A stretch of DNA of 64,000 nucleotides. Source: Pteria penguin (lineage: Eukaryota > Mollusca > Bivalvia > Pterioida > Pteriidae). Below, piece after piece: positions 59,666 to 64,000 of this stretch; the first letter of the stretch is position 1; each line of letters starts with the position of its first letter. Position numbers and translations under genes: made by a program. The DNA is taken from positions 48,049,996-48,113,995 of the forward strand of contig CM068587.1 of NCBI GenBank assembly GCA_035048485.1. Reading direction: 5' to 3'. The notes under the pieces are model-generated. The model saw only the letters and a program-made list of their open reading frames with translations. It did no database searches and was not told the origin of the DNA.

Positions 59666-60421
59666 ATTTCTATTTCGCCGCGTCCTACACTGTTAAAACT
59701 TACACTACCCGGAAGTTGAAAACCGCACAATAAAATCCAAACCCAAAGGGAGACAACTCATATTTTCGAACAGGTCTATACTATGTAATACAAACCCACT
59801 GATAACGACGTGTGACGGAGATCTTCTGGTCAGCATGAAAGATGACGGTGACCTTTACACCATTAATCCGAGTAGTCGCCGCCTGGTCCAGCGTATCACC
59901 ATGACAGGAGAAGTGAGGACAGCATATGAATGCCATGAAGATGGTAGATCCCGACTCTTTATACTGACTGGCAGAACGGCTGAGAATAGGAATGGTGACG
60001 TATGCGCTGTCAACAGGACGAGTAAGGACAGTGGAGAGGTGATCATATTACACAGAGACGGGAGAGTGAGAGCTACCTATAGAGGACAAAGTGATTCTGC
60101 TGAAGTATTTGATCCTTGTGATGTCGACTGTGACTCTAGATGCAGGATTATTATATCTGACATTTACAATAGATCAGTACACTTGCTGTCGTACGATGGG
60201 ACATTCTTGAGATACTTACTCCGTGAATTAAGTGGATGTCCATTATGTGTGTCACTGTATGATGACAGTCTGTGGTTGTCACTAAAATCACACAGTTCAA
60301 AGCAAGTGAAAGTGTATAGATACAAATGATATATCATTCATCTGTGCATAGTATAATGAAAAGATAATACGAATGTACACCTATTTACTATATTTTTACA
60401 CTAATATATGTATAATAATTA

Positions 60422-60427
60422 AATAAA
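60422..60427 (+). terminator. Poly(A) signal of the TRIM-like gene
   Basis: AATAAA about 95 nt after the TGA at 60327-60329. Confidence 0.5.
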
Positions 60428-60706
60428 TATAAAAAAACTCAAAGTAGTACATTTATTTTCAGGTTTTCGTGAAACCACATAATATATATTATGTTCTTGT
60501 CAAAAATTTGAGTGAGTATTAATGAAATAAGTATTCATGCATATAAGATTCATTACATTCAGTGTGCTAAACAGTGGGAAGAATAGGGAGGTTGTGGTTC
60601 GAGGCGGGCTTCAAATTTTTCACTTATCATAATTAAAATCAAATGTCCACTTTGATAACATCAAATAGGTAGCAAAGATTTGTCCCCTCCCCCACATTTG
60701 ATCCTA

Positions 60707-60915
60707 CGCCGGTGTAACCAATGGATAAGGTGCTCGTCTCGTGATCGAGAGGTCCCGGGTACGACTCCCGCTCTGGGGGCACCGGTGTTCTGTCTTTCGG
60801 ATTAGACAGTAAAAATCGAGGTCCCGTGTCACGGTAGGCGTGGCACGTAAAAAATCCCTTCTGGTAGGTCCATTGCAAAGGTCTAAATTGCTATGCAATG
60901 CATCCGACAAATGTC
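60707..60915 (+). mobile_element. SINE family B copy
   Basis: tRNA-like head 'cggtgtaaccaatggataag', B-box-like 'gggtacgactcccg', then 'ttctgtctttcgga', 'ggtcccgtgtcacggtagg' and 'gcaatgcatccgacaaatg'. The 3' tail is absent. Confidence 0.7.
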
Positions 60916-61142
60916 CATACAAAACTGTATTAATGACAAAATTACATTTATTTATACAAAATATCATAAAGGCCTAGAAAGGGATATTCATTTTTCTGTG
61001 TAATGTCACTGTATATTTTGTTTATTTTTTTATTTATTCATTAATTTATCTATTTATTTTGCACAGGTTGATTCCTAATTTTGACTATCCTTGACAGAGT
61101 ACATCATAACAATTAACTTATATAAATGTTTGATTATAATTT

Positions 61143-61425
61143 TGATGCCGGTGTTCCTCAGTGGATTAGGTGCTCGACTAATGATTGAGAGGCCCCGGGT
61201 TCGACTCCCGCCATATGCACAATAGCGTTCTCTGTCCTTCGGACGTCACAGTAAAAACTGAATCTTATATCACGGTAAACGTTAAAAGATCCCTCACTTC
61301 TTCAAGTGAGTCTGTTGCAAAGGTATAAAATTGTACTCAATGCATCAGGCAGATGCCATCACCATATACATAAAATAATCGTGGAGTGATGTGAGTCAAT
61401 AATCAATCAATCGTTTAATTGATTG
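61143..61425 (+). mobile_element. SINE family B, full-length copy
   Basis: The most complete copy: head 'gttcctcagtggattaggtg', B box 'gggttcgactcccg', middle 'gatccctcacttcttcaagt', 'gcatcaggcagatgcc', and an (AATC)n tail. No target duplication could be fixed. Confidence 0.75.
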
Positions 61426-61599
61426 ATTAAAATGTGACGCTGTATTTCCATAACTAGAAGAATCAAACCTTCCGTTGTATATCTATACGATCAGGAATTT
61501 CATCATTCTTGATAAATACTTCATTTAATAGCGAAAGCAATGACAATTTTTTTCTGATCAAGTTTAGAAGTACAACTTAAAGATGAAAACGTCAAATTT

Positions 61600-62180
61600 C
61601 TGAGTCCTCTGTCGGTGAAACAGGAGGGGACTAAAGTGTTTGTCGTTGTCTGTCTGTCCGGATGGTTTTATATATTTTCCTTCATTTTTCTTTTCTTTTT
61701 AGCTCACCTGAGCCAAAGGTTCAAGTAACCCTGTTGTTAAAGCGCTTCGTCCGTCGCCCGTCCGTCGTCTATCATGATAAACATTTCGACTTCTCCTTCT
61801 AATCGGTCCAACATATTTTGATCAAACTTTATATACTTCTAGTACTAGAGGATTTCTACAAAGTTAGTGCATTTTTCAAATTTGACAAGTGATACCGCCA
61901 TCATAAACTTATATGTCCGAGAGGGTACCCTCCCCTTAATAAATCTTCTTATTCAGAAAGGATGAATGGATTATCTGAGCATTTTCAAAGGATGTAAGAT
62001 TCAAATTTTGTTTACTTCGTTCAAATTGAAGATTTTCCCCCTTTTTATACGCCTGCATAAATGGGTCTTGGACTTTTATTTTTCTATGCAAATTACCTTG
62101 TCCTTGCAAATCCTCTTACACCCTTTGGTGGATTTTGATGAAATTTGGTACTAAGAAAGATCACATTGTAAGGATATGCA
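61600..62180. repeat. Two adjacent dispersed GTCT/GTCC-core repeats
   Basis: The first (about 61,600-61,670) opens with hairpin 'agtcctctgt' against 'acaggaggggact' and has TGTCTGTCTGTCC. The second (about 61,699-62,180) starts 'agctcacctgagccaaaggt', has 'cgtccgtcgcccgtccgtcg' and 'ggattttgatgaaatttggt'. Confidence 0.45.
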
Positions 62181-62885
62181 TATTATACACGACCTTTCAC
62201 ATCTCAATATTGAATACAATTGTAGTCGGTGTATTTATAAAGGGGAGGGTATCAACAGGGCAGTGATGAGTGCGAAGAAGGTCAATTAAGCTACAAACAA
62301 TTGAAGAAGAAACCTGAATTATCATTACACTTTTTGTTAAAAAAATACGTTGCTGCGATCTAACGTTTCATTATTTGCCATAACAGTCCACAGTAAAGTT
62401 TGGTAAACACTCAGACGGTGATGGTTTCTATTGTCTCCGACATTGTCCCAGCTGGGTAGATAGTTCATCATTCATGGTATCCATCGTCTAAAAAACCCCA
62501 ACAAACAAATAAAAAAAAACCCAACAACAACAACAAAACCAAAACAACCCCATTAACGAAGGTAGATGGATATCATTACGGCTCCAAAACTGTGCCACAC
62601 ACATTTTGTGAAGAACATACAAAACTGATTTATAGTCTTTGTCTGTTATAATGTGTAAAGTATCGTATATGGTTGTTTTGGGGAAGAAGGGGGCTGATAT
62701 TAAAGGTTTAAGAAACATTAACTTAATAAATAACTAACTGACTGATTGTCTAATTAATTAACAAAGCTCTGGAACACTTTATATAAGATGTTTATTATGG
62801 TAAAAGGATCCTTGACAATTAATATAAAAACAATTATTATAAGTATACGCGTAATAAATATAAAACTAAAACACATTCATAGTTT

Positions 62886-62888
<3 letters not shown>

Positions 62889-62931
<43 letters not shown>
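62889..62931. repeat. (CT)n microsatellite
   Basis: More than 20 uninterrupted CT units. Confidence 0.95.
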
Positions 62932-62934
<3 letters not shown>

Positions 62935-63190
62935 TATAAATACATATACATTACTCCTATACATTTCCACTTTCTCTCTGTCATTACCAATAATGCTTAT
63001 GAATACATATACATATACATTAACCCTATATTCCAACTTTTCTCTATTATTACCAACAAGCTAACAAAAGTTACCTCGCTTACATCACAGTTATATCAAT
63101 ATATGCCTACAAGAGTTATATCTCTTTCAATATAAAAATACCAATACGCGTATGCAGATCTGTATCTTGGTAACTATTAGATTTATCTAT

Positions 63191-63235
63191 TACTTTAAAG
63201 ATATAAATATATATATATATATATATCTTTAAAGT
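63191..63235. repeat. Palindrome around an (AT)n core
   Basis: 'actttaaagatata' and its inverse flank a run of AT, giving a potential cruciform just upstream of the terminal ORF. Confidence 0.6.
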
Positions 63236-63264
63236 CACAAAGCCAACATATTAAACATCTTACT

Positions 63265-64000
63265 ATGGAAATATGTGAACTTAAAACTCTTTTCCTGGAG
63301 AAACAAGCAAAATTAAAAGAGGAACTTATTAATATAAATAAAAAACTCGACGCATATATTTCACTTAACAAGGACAAAGATGGAGAGGAAAATACAGATC
63401 CTGTGTCTTTAGTTAATTATTTTGAGGAGCATTACAGCCATTTACGTAATATGGGAAAATGTTTTATTGAAGACGAAGCATACCGATGTCGGCGTTCAAA
63501 ATTACGTATGTGGTTTAATTTATTAAATCAAAGGAAAATTGCGTTCTACAATGCAATAAAATGTAGAGGAATGTCGGACATCTATAATACATTCTTAAAT
63601 CAAACGGAAGTATTCATTCCTAAGAAATTCAGAGAAAAAATTACTTCACAAGATACAGATACCCAGATATTGATAAAAGATGAACTATCTGTATCAAAAT
63701 TCAAAGCACACGTAAGAATCCTTGAGGATAAAGTTACACATTACTCGACAAAATATCTGGAAATTGATGAGGAAATGAGAAATGAAGTCTATAATCTGTG
63801 TCCGAAGGAAACCCATGAATTTCTTCTGAAACTTTGGGATACAGACACTAAACGGGAGGAAAATAAATCTAGCTCAATTTGGAAGAAAAAGGAATCTTGG
63901 TTCAAAAACCTCCCTATTCAAGAACAGGAAGAAGAGAGGAGAAAATTCAGAAAATCTCAGAAAAAACGACAACGGAAAACACAACAGGGAATCCGTTATA
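63265..64000 (+). CDS. Unidentified ORF, runs off the window end
   Basis: An open frame of 245 codons starts at ATG 63265 (MEICELKTLFLEKQAKLKEE) and continues to the last base without a stop. It is rich in K, E and N, begins with a coiled-coil-like stretch, has a middle block (LRMWFNLLNQRKIAFYNAIK) and a strongly basic segment near the edge (RKSQKKRQRKTQQG). The composition and the surrounding repeat-rich DNA suggest the first ORF of a retroelement, but I recognise no domain and cannot name a family. The frame stays open for a while upstream, so the start is uncertain. Confidence 0.5.
   Translation, partial: MEICELKTLFLEKQAKLKEELININKKLDAYISLNKDKDGEENTDPVSLVNYFEEHYSHLRNMGKCFIEDEAYRCRRSKLRMWFNLLNQRKIAFYNAIKCRGMSDIYNTFLNQTEVFIPKKFREKITSQDTDTQILIKDELSVSKFKAHVRILEDKVTHYSTKYLEIDEEMRNEVYNLCPKETHEFLLKLWDTDTKREENKSSSIWKKKESWFKNLPIQEQEEERRKFRKSQKKRQRKTQQGIRY

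Larger units (their letters stand above)
52645..59777. mobile_element. ISL2EU-type DNA transposon, 7.1 kb
   Basis: The ends are 27-nt inverted repeats (left 52645-52671, AGTCCTGTTCGAAAACGTGA..., right 59751-59777) with three mismatches. The target duplication is AT (52643-52644 and 59778-59779); because the site is TATA the 4-bp reading TATA is equally possible, and both give the same empty site, which restores the host frame. Inside are two convergent genes: a plus-strand THAP-DDE transposase and a minus-strand SAP-SWIM-YqaJ gene. This gene pair is the hallmark of ISL2EU elements. Subterminal 'acttccgggtag' is also present near both ends. Without the nested 1.5-kb element it would be about 5.6 kb. 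Confidence 0.85.
47847..60329 (+). pseudogene. TRIM-like B-box/coiled-coil/beta-propeller gene, disrupted
   Basis: The host gene survives as three blocks. 47847-48082: a B-box zinc finger, CxxHx8CxxCx4CxxCx4HxxH (CEEHSNKERTLYCKTCRKNI, then CTECAKTSHNGH). 51984-52644: coiled coil and the start of the propeller (DDKIDKVIQQLDKIQTSM, later MEMEQQMMSTLEKLESLKRE). 59778-60329: the rest of the propeller (SSRRLVQRITMTGEV, RVRATYRGQ) to TGA. The LTR element splits blocks one and two, the ISL2EU element blocks two and three. In both cases removal of the insert and one target copy restores the frame. A separate one-base frameshift between about 52119 and 52194 also breaks it. There is no ATG at the 5' end; a TAG lies just upstream of 47847, within a possible acceptor (TCATAG). 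In bivalves this family is large and often linked to ubiquitin or immune roles, but its function is largely inferred. Confidence 0.85.

Noticed and set aside
1..64000. CRISPR array or prokaryotic operon features
   Set aside because: Spliceosomal introns, SINEs and LTR elements show a eukaryotic genome. The regular arrays (47, 79 and 149 bp) have no unique spacers.

Overview
The window looks like a gene-poor, repeat-rich piece of an invertebrate genome, most likely a bivalve mollusc. The basis is the lipoprotein type, the TRIM-like B-box/beta-propeller gene family, tRNA-derived SINEs with (AATC)n or (AACC)n tails, and many dispersed repeats with a GTCT core followed by 'gaccttgacctt'-type sequence. 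The organism call is inference; no marker gene here fixes the species.

Layout. (1) 1-2,610: the last two exons of a plus-strand RCE1 CAAX protease. (2) 2,611-9,970: intergenic DNA with hairpin and inverted-repeat elements. (3) 9,975-33,193 on the minus strand: one complete large lipid transfer protein gene of the apolipophorin/apoB type. I could splice it into 31 coding exons with consistent phases (17,007 nt, 5,668 aa), from a TATA box and signal peptide through the lipovitellin-like N-module, a single 10.6-kb exon of beta-strand repeats and a helical region to a C-terminal von Willebrand type D domain. (4) 33.2-40.9 kb: no genes; a 2.1-kb minisatellite with a unit of about 47 bp dominates. 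(5) 40,875-44,777 on the minus strand: a two-exon OPA3-family gene whose intron and upstream flank carry SINEs and MITEs. (6) 45-47.6 kb: intergenic SINEs, including a remarkable 30-bp 'micro-element'. (7) 47,847-60,329 on the plus strand: a TRIM-like gene (B-box, coiled coil, beta-propeller) now a pseudogene, split by two large insertions. (8) 60.3-63.2 kb: SINEs, repeats and a CT microsatellite. (9) 63,265-64,000: an unidentified ORF running off the edge.

The most interesting region is 47.8-60.3 kb, a Russian-doll locus. A Ty3/gypsy-like LTR element (4-bp target duplication CGAG) sits in the coiled-coil part. A 7.1-kb ISL2EU-type DNA transposon sits in the propeller part; it carries a THAP-DDE transposase and a convergent SAP-SWIM-YqaJ accessory gene. 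Inside the first intron of that transposase is a third element, 1,502 bp, with perfect 32-bp inverted repeats and a 7-bp target duplication. The same terminal sequence recurs 7 kb away as a 30-bp element made of almost nothing but its two ends, again with a 7-bp duplication. In each large insertion, removing the element and one target copy restores the local TRIM reading frame, so the insertion boundaries are well supported.
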